Below, one piece after another: positions 22,538-31,168 of a stretch of DNA of 64,000 nucleotides. The notes beneath the pieces are model-generated. The model worked only from the letters and a program-made list of their open reading frames with translations. It had not been told where the DNA came from and did not search any database. Made by a program: the position numbers and the translations under genes. The stretch is from assembly GCF_002211285.1 (NCBI RefSeq), contig NZ_LOKX01000023.1, positions 338,618 through 402,617 on the forward strand, written 5' to 3'. Each line of letters starts with the position of its first letter. Position 1 is the first letter of the stretch. The DNA comes from Rhizobium sp. R635. GTDB lineage: Bacteria > Pseudomonadota > Alphaproteobacteria > Rhizobiales > Rhizobiaceae.

Positions 22538-23399
22538 TACGACCGCTCAACCAGTCAAGCTGCGTTCGGTGACCACCGAAAACCGGATCGCGCGCTACAG
22601 CCTGATCATCCTCTCGCTCGTCTTCCTGCTGCTGATCCTGCTGCTGCCGCTGACCGCCGTTTTCGTCGAGGCCTTCCGCAAGGGCGCCGGCCCCTTCATC
22701 GAGGCGCTCGGCGATGTGGAAACCTTCTCGGCGATCCGTCTGACACTGATCGTCGCCGGCATCAGCGTGCCGCTCAATCTCGTCTTCGGGGTCGCCGCCG
22801 CCTGGGCGATCGCCAAATTCGAGTTCAAGGGCAAAGCGTTTCTGACGACGCTGATCGACCTGCCCTTCTCGGTTTCGCCTGTCATATCGGGCCTGGTCTT
22901 CGTGCTTCTGTTCGGCGCCAATACATGGCTCGGTCACTGGCTCAGCGCCAACGACATCAAGATCCTGTTCGCCGTACCGGGGCTGGTGCTCGCAACCATG
23001 TTCGTCACCTTCCCCTTCGTCGCCCGCGAACTGATCCCGCTGATGCAGGAACAGGGAACGGCGGACGAGGAGGCAGCCCTTTCGCTCGGCGCCAGCGGCT
23101 GGCAGACCTTCTGGTACGTGACGCTGCCGAACATCAAATGGGGCCTGCTCTATGGCGTGCTGCTCTGCAACGCCCGCGCCATGGGCGAATTCGGCGCCGT
23201 GTCGGTCGTCTCCGGCCACATCCGCGGCCAGACGAATACCATGCCGCTGCAGGTCGAAATTCTCTACAACGAGTATAATTTCACCGGCGCTTTTGCCGTC
23301 GCCACGCTTTTGGCCTTGCTCGCGCTGGTGACTCTTGTTTTGAAGACGCTGCTGGAAATGCGCTACAGCGCGGAAATCTCCGCCAGCCGGCGGCACTGA
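22527..23399 (+). CDS. cysW: Sulfate ABC transporter permease CysW
   Basis: Second sulfate permease, 290 aa. Markers are LPFSVSPVISGLVFVLLFG, the EAA region DEEAALSLGASGWQTFWYVT and GEFGAVSVVSGHIRGQTNT. The ATG at 22527 follows GCGGAGG and overlaps the cysT 3' end; 19 in-frame codons upstream are only the cysT overlap. Forms a heterodimer with CysT. Confidence 0.96.
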   Translation: MALDTTAQPVKLRSVTTENRIARYSLIILSLVFLLLILLLPLTAVFVEAFRKGAGPFIEALGDVETFSAIRLTLIVAGISVPLNLVFGVAAAWAIAKFEFKGKAFLTTLIDLPFSVSPVISGLVFVLLFGANTWLGHWLSANDIKILFAVPGLVLATMFVTFPFVARELIPLMQEQGTADEEAALSLGASGWQTFWYVTLPNIKWGLLYGVLLCNARAMGEFGAVSVVSGHIRGQTNTMPLQVEILYNEYNFTGAFAVATLLALLALVTLVLKTLLEMRYSAEISASRRH

Positions 23400-23409
23400 A
23401 GGATTTGGA

Positions 23410-24450
23410 ATGGAAGTACGCGTTCAAAACATCCGCAAGGAATTCGATCGTTTTCCGGCGCTGCATGAGGTCTCGCTCAGCATCCGCTCCGGCGAGCTGA
23501 TCGCACTGCTCGGCCCTTCGGGCTCCGGCAAGACGACATTGCTGCGTCTGATCGCCGGCCTGGAAAGCCCGACGGAGGGACAGATCTTCTTCGGCGACGA
23601 GGATGCCTCCAAGAAGACAGTGCAGCAGCGCAACATCGGTTTCGTCTTCCAGCATTATGCCCTCTTCCGTTATATGACGGTGCTCGACAACGTCTCCTTC
23701 GGCCTGAAGGTCAGAAAGGGCGCGCGGCGGCCTCCCAAGGCCGACATTCGCCGGCGGGCGCTGGAACTGCTCGAGCTCGTGCAGCTTTCCGGCCTGGAGA
23801 AGCGTTATCCCGCGCAGCTTTCCGGCGGCCAGCGCCAGCGCGTGGCGCTCGCCCGCGCCATGGCGGTCGAGCCGAATGTGCTGCTGCTCGACGAACCCTT
23901 CGGCGCGCTCGATGCCCAGGTGCGCAAGGACCTGCGCAAATGGCTGCGCGAGATCCACGACCGCACCGGTCATACAACCGTCTTCGTCACCCACGACCAG
24001 GATGAGGCGCTGGAGCTAGCCGACCGCGTCGTCGTCATGAGCCAGGGCGCGATCGAACAGGTCGGCACGCCTGACGAGGTCTACGACAACCCGAATTCTC
24101 CCTTCGTCTTTGGCTTTATCGGCCAGTCCAATTGCCTGCAGGTCGAGATATCGGATGGCGACATCCGCTTCGACGGCCGCTCGCTCGGTCTGAATGCCGC
24201 CGGCGAGCCGGATGGCGCAGCTCAGCTCTATTTCCGCCCGCATGACGTCAGGCTTTGCGAATCAGCTGAGAACTGTATTGCCGGCCATCCGGTTTCCAGC
24301 CGCCGCGTGGCGGGCACCCGCCATATCGAACTCGATATCGGCAATGACCGCCCGCATATCGAAATCGAGCTGCCGCCGAGCGAGGCCGATCGGCTCGACC
24401 GCAACCGGGTGGCGTTCAAACCAACCCGCTGGAAGCTGTTTCGCGGCTGA
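23410..24450 (+). CDS. cysA: Sulfate/thiosulfate ABC transporter ATP-binding protein CysA
   Basis: ATPase of the sulfate importer, 346 aa. It has Walker A (GPSGSGKTTLL), the signature LSGGQRQRVALARA, Walker B (VLLLDEPFGALDA) and a C-terminal TOBE-type regulatory domain (FRPHDVRLC). The VFQHYALFRYMTVLDNVSFGL block is typical of CysA/PotA-like proteins. It closes the operon 10 bp after cysW. Confidence 0.96.
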   Translation: MEVRVQNIRKEFDRFPALHEVSLSIRSGELIALLGPSGSGKTTLLRLIAGLESPTEGQIFFGDEDASKKTVQQRNIGFVFQHYALFRYMTVLDNVSFGLKVRKGARRPPKADIRRRALELLELVQLSGLEKRYPAQLSGGQRQRVALARAMAVEPNVLLLDEPFGALDAQVRKDLRKWLREIHDRTGHTTVFVTHDQDEALELADRVVVMSQGAIEQVGTPDEVYDNPNSPFVFGFIGQSNCLQVEISDGDIRFDGRSLGLNAAGEPDGAAQLYFRPHDVRLCESAENCIAGHPVSSRRVAGTRHIELDIGNDRPHIEIELPPSEADRLDRNRVAFKPTRWKLFRG

Positions 24451-24611
24451 TCAGGAGTGGGAAACAGGGGATTGTCGCCGGAATCGTATTCGGCGAGAGT
24501 CCTTCAGGCTTTTTGTGATCACAAGTTGTTTGTATTTGTATCATATGACGAGTAAAAGATTTTCACGTTAATCATAAAGGGCTGGACTAATCCGATAGGA
24601 GGCACCTGGCG

Positions 24612-25490
24612 TTGAGGGCGGAGATTTCCTTTGGAAAATCCCTGATCGGGATTTTGTTCGTAGGACTGGCAGCCGCAAGCTGCACCACAACACAGAAGCC
24701 GGCGGCAACGGCGGCGAAGACCAAGACGACGCAGGTTCAACCCGCGAAAGTCACGTTCAATTATACGGCCAAGGATCGCGACTGCCTGAAGCGCGCGATG
24801 TATTTCGAATCGCAGCATTCCGACGAGGACGGCTACATGGCCGTCGGAACCGTCGTCATGAACCGGCTGACCTCAGGCGCCTATCCTCCGTCGATCTGCG
24901 GCGTCGTCGCCCAGGAACGGCAGTTTGCGCCCGGCGTGATGACGCGCGAAGTCAAGCCGCAAGCCGAAACACAGCTGACCACGGCGGCCGATGCGATCCT
25001 CTTGAAAGGCGCACGCCATCCTGCCGTGAAGGATGCGATGTTCTTCCACACCGAAGGACTGAAATTCCCTTACAACAACATGCATTATGTCACGGTCGCC
25101 GGCGGCAACGCCTTTTACGAGAAGCGCGATCCCAACGGCATGCTTCAAACCCCGCCTCCGCTGCCCTCCTATGAGGTGGCGATGAATTATGTGCCGGGCG
25201 AAACCATGCTGCCCCCGCAATTCGAGGCACTGATCCCCTCGGCGGTTCCCGTTCCCCTCCCGGCGCCTGATGTCATGGCGACGGCGAGCACGGTGTCCAC
25301 GGTGAATACGATGCCCACGGCGCATGTTGCGCCCGTCGCCAATCCCATGCCGATGCCGATCACGGCGCCAGTGACCGCGCCGGAAACCTCGATCGAGCCC
25401 GAACCCGGCATGCCGATCGCGATCCCCACGCCACGCCCCGCCTATGACAGCGTGATGCTGCGCGGGGCTATCCCGGGGAACGGCGGCTAA
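24612..25490 (+). CDS. SleB-type cell wall hydrolase lipoprotein
   Basis: A 292-aa lipoprotein: signal with lipobox LAAASC, a linker, then a Hydrolase_2/SleB domain (about residues 55-170) with AMYFESQHSDEDGYMAVGTV and its catalytic-type glutamate, then a Pro/Met/Thr-rich, low-complexity tail. Predicted to cleave peptidoglycan from the periplasmic side. The start is a TTG at 24612 supported by a perfect AGGAGG nine bases upstream. The 161 bp before it are A/T-rich and hold its promoter; nothing else seen there. Confidence 0.88.
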   Translation: MRAEISFGKSLIGILFVGLAAASCTTTQKPAATAAKTKTTQVQPAKVTFNYTAKDRDCLKRAMYFESQHSDEDGYMAVGTVVMNRLTSGAYPPSICGVVAQERQFAPGVMTREVKPQAETQLTTAADAILLKGARHPAVKDAMFFHTEGLKFPYNNMHYVTVAGGNAFYEKRDPNGMLQTPPPLPSYEVAMNYVPGETMLPPQFEALIPSAVPVPLPAPDVMATASTVSTVNTMPTAHVAPVANPMPMPITAPVTAPETSIEPEPGMPIAIPTPRPAYDSVMLRGAIPGNGG

Positions 25491-25513
25491 CGCCGTTTCA
25501 GTTTGAGTGAAAG

Positions 25514-25534
25514 GAGCGCGATTTAAGCGCGCTC
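25514..25534. terminator. Hairpin at the convergent sleB-like/pepT end
   Basis: GAGCGCG/CGCGCTC, a 7-bp stem with a 7-base loop that contains the pepT stop codon. Neither side has a long T run (TTCCC on plus, CTTTC on minus). Its place between two convergent genes suggests a weak bidirectional terminator. Confidence 0.5.
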
Positions 25535-26755
25535 TTCCCAGACCCTTGCGAGTTCCACGATCGTCTGAACTGCCTTTTCCATATCCTGGCGGCTGACCCA
25601 TTCCAGCGGCGAGTGGAAAGCGTGGCCGCCGGCGAAGATGTTCGGGCACGGCAGGCCCATGAAGGAGAGGCGCGAGCCATCAGTGCCGCCGCGAATGCTG
25701 CCGCGCACCGGCGTCATGCCGGCCCGCCGCACGGCTTCGATGGCGTTGTCGACGATCTCCGGGTGACGGTCGAGCACCACCTTCATGTTGCGATACTGCT
25801 CCTTCACCTGGAACTGATAGGTCGAGCCGGGATAGGCTGACATCACTTCCTTGACGATCGCTTCGAGCATGGCTTCCTTTTCAGTGAGCCCCTTTTCCGT
25901 GAAATCACGGATGATCAGGCTCAAGGACGCTTTCTCCATCGAGCCGGCCACGCCGACCGGATGGATGAAGCCCTGTTTGCCTTCCGTGGTCTCGGGCGCG
26001 ATATCCCTCGGCAAGCGGTCGATGATGGCGCCTGCGATCTTGATGGCGTTTTCCATGCGGTCCTTGGCAAAGCCCGGATGAATCGCCACGCCGGATATGC
26101 TGATTTCGACGCCGTCCGCCGAGAAGGTCTCGTCCTCGATATGGCCTGCCGTTTCGCCGTCCATCGTATAGGCGAAGTCGGCGCCGAGCTTCTTCAGATC
26201 GACCTTGTTGACGCCGCGCCCGACTTCCTCGTCAGGCGTGAACAGGATCTTGACCGTCCCGTGCCGGATGGAGGGATTGCCGACGAGGATCGCGGCCGCC
26301 GTCATGATTTCCGCCAGTCCGGCCTTGTCGTCGGCGCCGAGCAATGTCGTTCCGTCGGTGGTGACGATATCGTTGCCGATCTGGTTTTTCAGCTCGGGAT
26401 GTTCGGAAACACGAATTACCCGGCTGGTGTCGCCGACAAGCTGGATATCCCCACCCGCATAATTGCTGACGATCTGCGGCTTGACATCGGTGCCGCTGAA
26501 ATCCGGCGCCGTATCCATATGCGAGCAGAAACAGATGACCGGAACCGGCTTATCGCTATTGGCCGGGATGGTCGCATAGACATAGCCATGCTCATCGAGA
26601 TGCGCGTCGGAAAGGCCGATCTTCAGCAACTCCTCGACCAGCACCCGGCCGAGATCCTTCTGCTTTTCGGTCGTCGGCTGCGCCGACGAGGATGGATCGG
26701 ATTGCGTGTCGATCACGACATAGCGGAGAAAGCGGTCGAGAACAGTGTCGGTCAT
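25523..26755 (-). CDS. pepT: Peptidase T (tripeptide aminopeptidase)
   Basis: Zinc aminopeptidase of family M20B, 410 aa, removes the N-terminal residue of tripeptides in the cytoplasm. Metal and catalytic residues lie in SHMDTAPDFSG, LLGADDKAGLAEI, TPDEEVGRG, MDGETAG and GHAFHSPLEW. The start MTDTVLDRFLRYV at 26755 matches the family N-terminus; starts further upstream lack a ribosome site. A stand-alone gene on the minus strand, 94 bp after the sugar ABC ATPase gene ends. Confidence 0.95.
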   Translation of the reverse strand: MTDTVLDRFLRYVVIDTQSDPSSSAQPTTEKQKDLGRVLVEELLKIGLSDAHLDEHGYVYATIPANSDKPVPVICFCSHMDTAPDFSGTDVKPQIVSNYAGGDIQLVGDTSRVIRVSEHPELKNQIGNDIVTTDGTTLLGADDKAGLAEIMTAAAILVGNPSIRHGTVKILFTPDEEVGRGVNKVDLKKLGADFAYTMDGETAGHIEDETFSADGVEISISGVAIHPGFAKDRMENAIKIAGAIIDRLPRDIAPETTEGKQGFIHPVGVAGSMEKASLSLIIRDFTEKGLTEKEAMLEAIVKEVMSAYPGSTYQFQVKEQYRNMKVVLDRHPEIVDNAIEAVRRAGMTPVRGSIRGGTDGSRLSFMGLPCPNIFAGGHAFHSPLEWVSRQDMEKAVQTIVELARVWEERA

Positions 26756-26849
26756 GTCAATCCAATCCAGCAAGGTCATCTGACGATATAGCCCTCGCGG
26801 GCGATACGGCAAAAGACTTTTCCGCGCGCCAAGCGTGAGGTTTCACCGC

Positions 26850-27908
26850 TCAGTCGACGCGTTTTCCCTCGGCATCGAACACATGCAGATATTGCGGCGG
26901 GAAAGCCACATTGACCTTCGGACCGGCCTTCAGCGCCTCGCGGTTCAGCGTGAAGATCTTGAAAGGCAGGCCATGCAGGGCAAGGTGCAGGATGATGCCG
27001 AAGCCCGTGGGTTCGATGAGTTCCACATCCGTGGCAAGACCCGCCCCGTCATTCGTCATCAGCACATGCTCGGGCCGGATGCCGAGCGTCACCTTCGCCC
27101 CGTCGGAAAGAGCAAGCGGCCTTGCCAGCGGCCCGATCGTTCCTTCCTTCAGCCGCACTCCGCCGGCGTCATAAGTCGCGTCGAGGAAATTCATGCCCGG
27201 CGAGCCGATGAAGCCGGCGACGAAGAGATTGGCGGGGCGATCGTAGAGTTCCAGCGGACTGCCGACCTGCTGCACCACGCCGCCATGCATGGCGACGATC
27301 CGGTCGGCCAGCGTCATCGCCTCGATCTGGTCATGGGTCACGTAGATCGAGGTCGCCTTCAGGTCGCCGTGCAGCTTCTTGATCTCGGCGCGCATCTGTT
27401 CGCGCAAGCGCGCGTCGAGGTTGGACAACGGCTCGTCGAAGAGGAAGGCCTTCGGCTGGCGCACGATGGCGCGGCCCATGGCGACACGCTGGCGCTGGCC
27501 GCCGGAAAGTGCCTTCGGCCGCCGTTCGAGCAACGGATCGAGGCCGAGTTTGGCGGCGGCCGCCGCCACCGCGCCGGCGATCTTCTCCTTCGCCGTCTTC
27601 CGGAGCTTCAGGCTGTAGCTCATATTGCCGGCGACGTTCATATGCGGATAGAGCGCATAGGACTGGAACACCATGGCAATGTCGCGATCCCTAGGGTGCA
27701 GCTCGTTCACTCTGGCGCCCGCAATGCGGATCTCGCCGCCGGTGACGTCCTCCAATCCGGCGATCATGCGCAGGAGCGTGGACTTGCCGCAGCCGGAGGG
27801 GCCGACGAGCACGACGAATTCGCCGTCCCGGATCTTCAAATCGACGTCGTGCAGCACCTGCACGTGGCCATAGGCTTTGCGGATATTCTGGATATCGATC
27901 GATGCCAT
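26850..27908 (-). CDS. CUT1 sugar ABC transporter ATP-binding protein (UgpC/MsmK type)
   Basis: ATPase of a carbohydrate importer, 352 aa. It has Walker A (GPSGCGKSTLLRMIAG), the signature ALSGGQRQRVAMGRAIVR, Walker B (AFLFDEPLSNLDA), and a C-terminal regulatory OB domain (LGIRPEHVL). The last gene of a six-gene minus-strand set: GntR, PLP enzyme, binding protein, two permeases, ATPase. It starts 4 bp after the second permease. Confidence 0.94.
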   Translation of the reverse strand: MASIDIQNIRKAYGHVQVLHDVDLKIRDGEFVVLVGPSGCGKSTLLRMIAGLEDVTGGEIRIAGARVNELHPRDRDIAMVFQSYALYPHMNVAGNMSYSLKLRKTAKEKIAGAVAAAAAKLGLDPLLERRPKALSGGQRQRVAMGRAIVRQPKAFLFDEPLSNLDARLREQMRAEIKKLHGDLKATSIYVTHDQIEAMTLADRIVAMHGGVVQQVGSPLELYDRPANLFVAGFIGSPGMNFLDATYDAGGVRLKEGTIGPLARPLALSDGAKVTLGIRPEHVLMTNDGAGLATDVELIEPTGFGIILHLALHGLPFKIFTLNREALKAGPKVNVAFPPQYLHVFDAEGKRVD

Positions 27909-27912
27909 GTGT

Positions 27913-28743
27913 TTAACCCTTGACCGCGCCGGCCGTCAGGCCCTGGACGAGATAACGCTGGATGAGCAGGAAGAAGAGGCCGGCCGGAATGAGCGCCATG
28001 ACGCCCGCCGCCATCATCTGCCCGAAATCCACCGAGAATTTCGAAACGAAGGTGAGAAGCCCGACCGGGAAGGTCGCCGCGTCATTGCCGTTGATCAGCA
28101 TCAGCGCAAAGAGCAGCTCGCTCCAGGCGGCGGTGAAGACGAAGCCGAGCGTCGCGGCAATCCCCGGCAGCGTCAGCGGCAGGATGATCTGGCGAAACGC
28201 CGTGAACTGCGTCGCCCCGTCGATCATCGCCGCCTCTTCGAGATCCTTAGGAATGCCGTCGAAGAAGGACTGCATCAGGAAGGTGGCGAAGGGCACGTTG
28301 AAGGCGGTGTAGACGATGACGAGCCCGGTCAGGCTGTCCGTCAGATGCAAGGGCGACAGGATCTTGAAGATCGGCGCGACCAGCATGACGAGCGGAAACA
28401 TCTGGGTCAGCAGCATCAGCGCGACGATCCAGTATTTCGCCCGGAAATTGAAGCGCGACAGCGCATAGCCGGAGAGCGAGGCGCAGATCGTCACCGTCAC
28501 CGCCGTCGAGGCCGAGACGATCAGGCTGTTCTTGAAGAAGGTGGGAAAGGCGCTGTGCTGCAGCACGAAGGCATAATGATCCCAGCTCGTGCGCGACGGC
28601 CACATGCGCACGCCCTCGGTATAGAGCAGGTCGTTCGGCGTCACCGAGACCTTGAGCAGCCAGAACAGCGGGAAGAGCGCGAAAGCGATATAGCAGAGGA
28701 TCGCCAGGCGGTGCGCGATCGTGGGAAGGACGGATCGTCTCAT
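27913..28743 (-). CDS. CUT1 sugar ABC permease, MalG-like
   Basis: A 276-aa permease with six spans. The EAA motif LEEAAMIDGATQFTAFRQII and the C-terminal end typical of MalG/UgpE subunits are clear, as is PFATFLMQSFFDGIP. Works with the MalF-like partner encoded 4 bp upstream. Substrate unknown. Confidence 0.93.
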   Translation of the reverse strand: MRRSVLPTIAHRLAILCYIAFALFPLFWLLKVSVTPNDLLYTEGVRMWPSRTSWDHYAFVLQHSAFPTFFKNSLIVSASTAVTVTICASLSGYALSRFNFRAKYWIVALMLLTQMFPLVMLVAPIFKILSPLHLTDSLTGLVIVYTAFNVPFATFLMQSFFDGIPKDLEEAAMIDGATQFTAFRQIILPLTLPGIAATLGFVFTAAWSELLFALMLINGNDAATFPVGLLTFVSKFSVDFGQMMAAGVMALIPAGLFFLLIQRYLVQGLTAGAVKG

Positions 28744-28747
28744 GGTC

Positions 28748-29683
28748 TCAATCCTTGTTCAGCAGCGTCTGCCGCAGCAGGATGATCAGCATCGAATAGG
28801 CGAGCAGCAGCGCCAGCAGCACCAACGCGATGGCCGAGGCATAACCGAAATCGAGTCGCTTGAAGGCCGTCGTGAAGATGTAGCTCGCGACGATCTGCGT
28901 CCGGTCCGCCGGCCCACCATTGGTCATGACGACGATGAGATCAGCGAAATTGGAAATCCAGACGGTGCGCAAAAGCACGGTGATGGCGATCGTCGGCGCG
29001 AGGAACGGCAGGGTGATCGAGCGGAAACGCTGGAACCAGCCGGCGCCGTCGATCGAGGCGGCCTCGTAGAGATCGCGCGGGATCGCCTGCAGGGCGGCAA
29101 GCAGCGTGATGGCGAAGAACGGAATGCCCCACCAGACATTGGCGATGATCGGTCCCCACATCGCATAATTGGGATCGGAAAGAATATTGCCCGGCTCATG
29201 CATCAGCCCGAGCGCGAAGAGCCAATGCGGGATCGGTCCGATGACAGGATTGAACAGCCAGGCCCAGTTGAGGCCGGCGAGGAAGGATGGCACGGCCCAG
29301 GGCAGGAAGACCAGCGCCTGCGCGATCGCCCGGCCCGGGAACGGCTTGTCGAGCAGCAGCGCCAGAATGAGCCCGAAGACGAATTGCAGCACGACGGAGG
29401 CGCCCGTCCACCAGAGCGTGTTCCTCAGCGCACCGTAGAAGGCCGCGTCACTCGCAAGCTCGCGGAAATGATCGAGCCCGATGAAGCCGCCGGAGAACGG
29501 ATTGAGCAGCTGGATGTCGCGGAAGGCGTAGGAAACGCCCAATGTCAGCGGCACCAGCATCACCGCGATGATCAGGATCAGCGACGGCGCACTGTAGAGA
29601 TAGGGCTCCGAAGCATCGGCCAGGCGACGCAGCCACGGCCTGCGGTCGCGACGCATGTCGAGCGTATCGGCGGAAATGGTCAT
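28748..29683 (-). CDS. CUT1 sugar ABC permease, MalF/UgpA-like
   Basis: A 311-aa permease. It has an N-terminal cytoplasmic stretch, six spans and the EAA motif LYEAASIDGAGWFQRFRSIT, and a conserved TNGGPADRTQIVASYI segment. Separated from the binding-protein gene upstream by about 190 bp holding a palindromic repeat, which may reduce expression relative to the binding protein. Confidence 0.93.
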   Translation of the reverse strand: MTISADTLDMRRDRRPWLRRLADASEPYLYSAPSLILIIAVMLVPLTLGVSYAFRDIQLLNPFSGGFIGLDHFRELASDAAFYGALRNTLWWTGASVVLQFVFGLILALLLDKPFPGRAIAQALVFLPWAVPSFLAGLNWAWLFNPVIGPIPHWLFALGLMHEPGNILSDPNYAMWGPIIANVWWGIPFFAITLLAALQAIPRDLYEAASIDGAGWFQRFRSITLPFLAPTIAITVLLRTVWISNFADLIVVMTNGGPADRTQIVASYIFTTAFKRLDFGYASAIALVLLALLLAYSMLIILLRQTLLNKD

Positions 29684-29732
29684 CGGATTGCGGTTTCCAT
29701 AATGTGTAGATCAAGCTTCGAATGCGCGTGCG

Positions 29733-29851
29733 GCCCCCTCATCCGACCCTACGGGCCACCTTCTCCCCGCTGGGGAGAAGGGAACGGAGGCGTTGCGGCA
29801 TTTTCCCTTCTCCCCAGCGGGGAGAAGGTGCCGGCAGGCGGATGAGGGGGC
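29733..29851. repeat. Double-hairpin palindromic element inside the sugar ABC operon
   Basis: A 119-bp element. Outer 13-bp arms GCCCCCTCATCCG (29733-29745) and its exact complement (29839-29851) enclose two perfect 10-bp hairpins, CCTTCTCCCC/GGGGAGAAGG, at 29759-29781 and 29806-29828. The same type of sequence is very common between genes in rhizobia. Here it lies between the binding-protein gene and the permeases and could act as a 3' stabiliser of the binding-protein mRNA. Confidence 0.85.
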
Positions 29852-29875
29852 TTCAATCTCAAAGCTCCTCTATCT

Positions 29876-31135
29876 CTACTTCTTGCTCAGAAACTTCTGC
29901 TGCGCCTTGGTCAGATATTCCGCCCACTGGTCGGCCAGATCCTTCGCGGAGATATCGCCGAGCAGGGCCTGCTGCGAGGTCTTGATCGCCAGCGAATCCT
30001 TGAAGAAGGCGAATTCCTCGAGATAGGTCGGCATGACCGTCGGCACCGTGTTCGGGTCGGCCAGTTCCTCGAACCAGCCCTTGAACTGGTCACCGGCATA
30101 GAAGGGATCCTTCTCGGCCGCGGTATAGGCCGGCAGCGCGCCGATGCGCTTGTTCCACTCGATATTGCCTTCCGGCCCTTCGAGCGTGGCGATCAGCTTC
30201 CAGGAGAGATCCTTGTTCTCGCTCGTCGTGAACATCGACCAGCCGCCATAGCCGATGGTCGGGAAGGACTTGCCGTCAGGCCCCTTCGGCAGCGGCGCGA
30301 CACCGAAATCCTCCTTCTTCATACGCTCGGCGATGGCGATCAGCGCATCCGGGTCCTGGTCGAGGAAAGCGCAGGTGCCGGAATAGAAGCCGGCGACGAC
30401 TTCGTTGAACCCCCAGTTGACGCTGTCTTTCGGCGCATAGCCCTTCTTGTAGAGATCGACCATCCATTCGATGCCCTTTGCCCAGCCTTCGCTGTTCATG
30501 GTCGAGGTGCCGTCTTCCTTGAAGTACGTGTTGTCGCCTGCCATGGAGGCGGCAAAGATCATCCAGCCGTTCAGCCCGCCCGGTCCGCCGCGCATGCAGT
30601 AGCCGTATTTACCCGGCAGCTTGGAGACCTTCTCCGAAGCGGCCGTGAATTCCTCCAGCGTCTTCGGCGGTTCGGCGACGCCGGCCTCGGCAAGCAGCTT
30701 CTTGTTGTAGAACATCGCCCTCAAATAGAAGCCGTAAGGCAGCATATAGGCGGTGTCCTTGACGTCGCGGCCGAGTTCGAGCGCGCGCGGCGTCAGCTCC
30801 TTGGTGTGTTCCCATTTTTCGAGATAGGGCTCCAGGCTTTCGAGCATGCCGTTATTGGCATAGAGCGACAGCCAGGTATCGGGCATCTCCATCACATCGG
30901 GCACGTCGCCGGCCGATACCATGGTCGCGAACTTCTGGAAGGCTTCGTTCCAGGGCAGTGAAATGATTTCGACCTTGGTGCCGGGATTGGCGGCCTCGAA
31001 CTTGCCGACGATCGACTTCAGCGTTTCCGTGCGCTCCGGGCTGGTGATAACTTCGACAAGCTTCAATGTCGTATCGGCAAAGGCCGTACCTGCCATCATT
31101 GAAGCAAAGAGCGTCGAGATTATTAGTTTTTTCAT
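29876..31135 (-). CDS. CUT1 sugar ABC transporter substrate-binding protein
   Basis: A 419-aa periplasmic receptor (SBP_bac_1, COG1653). A 20-residue signal peptide ends AFA. Typical features are FEAANPGTKVEII, DVPDVMEMPDTW and the hinge region GYGGWSMFTTSENKDLSWK. The ligand cannot be read from the sequence. It lies 33 bp downstream of the PLP-enzyme gene, so transport and the PLP enzyme are probably co-expressed. Confidence 0.93.
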   Translation of the reverse strand: MKKLIISTLFASMMAGTAFADTTLKLVEVITSPERTETLKSIVGKFEAANPGTKVEIISLPWNEAFQKFATMVSAGDVPDVMEMPDTWLSLYANNGMLESLEPYLEKWEHTKELTPRALELGRDVKDTAYMLPYGFYLRAMFYNKKLLAEAGVAEPPKTLEEFTAASEKVSKLPGKYGYCMRGGPGGLNGWMIFAASMAGDNTYFKEDGTSTMNSEGWAKGIEWMVDLYKKGYAPKDSVNWGFNEVVAGFYSGTCAFLDQDPDALIAIAERMKKEDFGVAPLPKGPDGKSFPTIGYGGWSMFTTSENKDLSWKLIATLEGPEGNIEWNKRIGALPAYTAAEKDPFYAGDQFKGWFEELADPNTVPTVMPTYLEEFAFFKDSLAIKTSQQALLGDISAKDLADQWAEYLTKAQQKFLSKK

Positions 31136-31168
31136 GCTCAGTTCCCCCTTTTTGGTTTCTCTCGGGTT

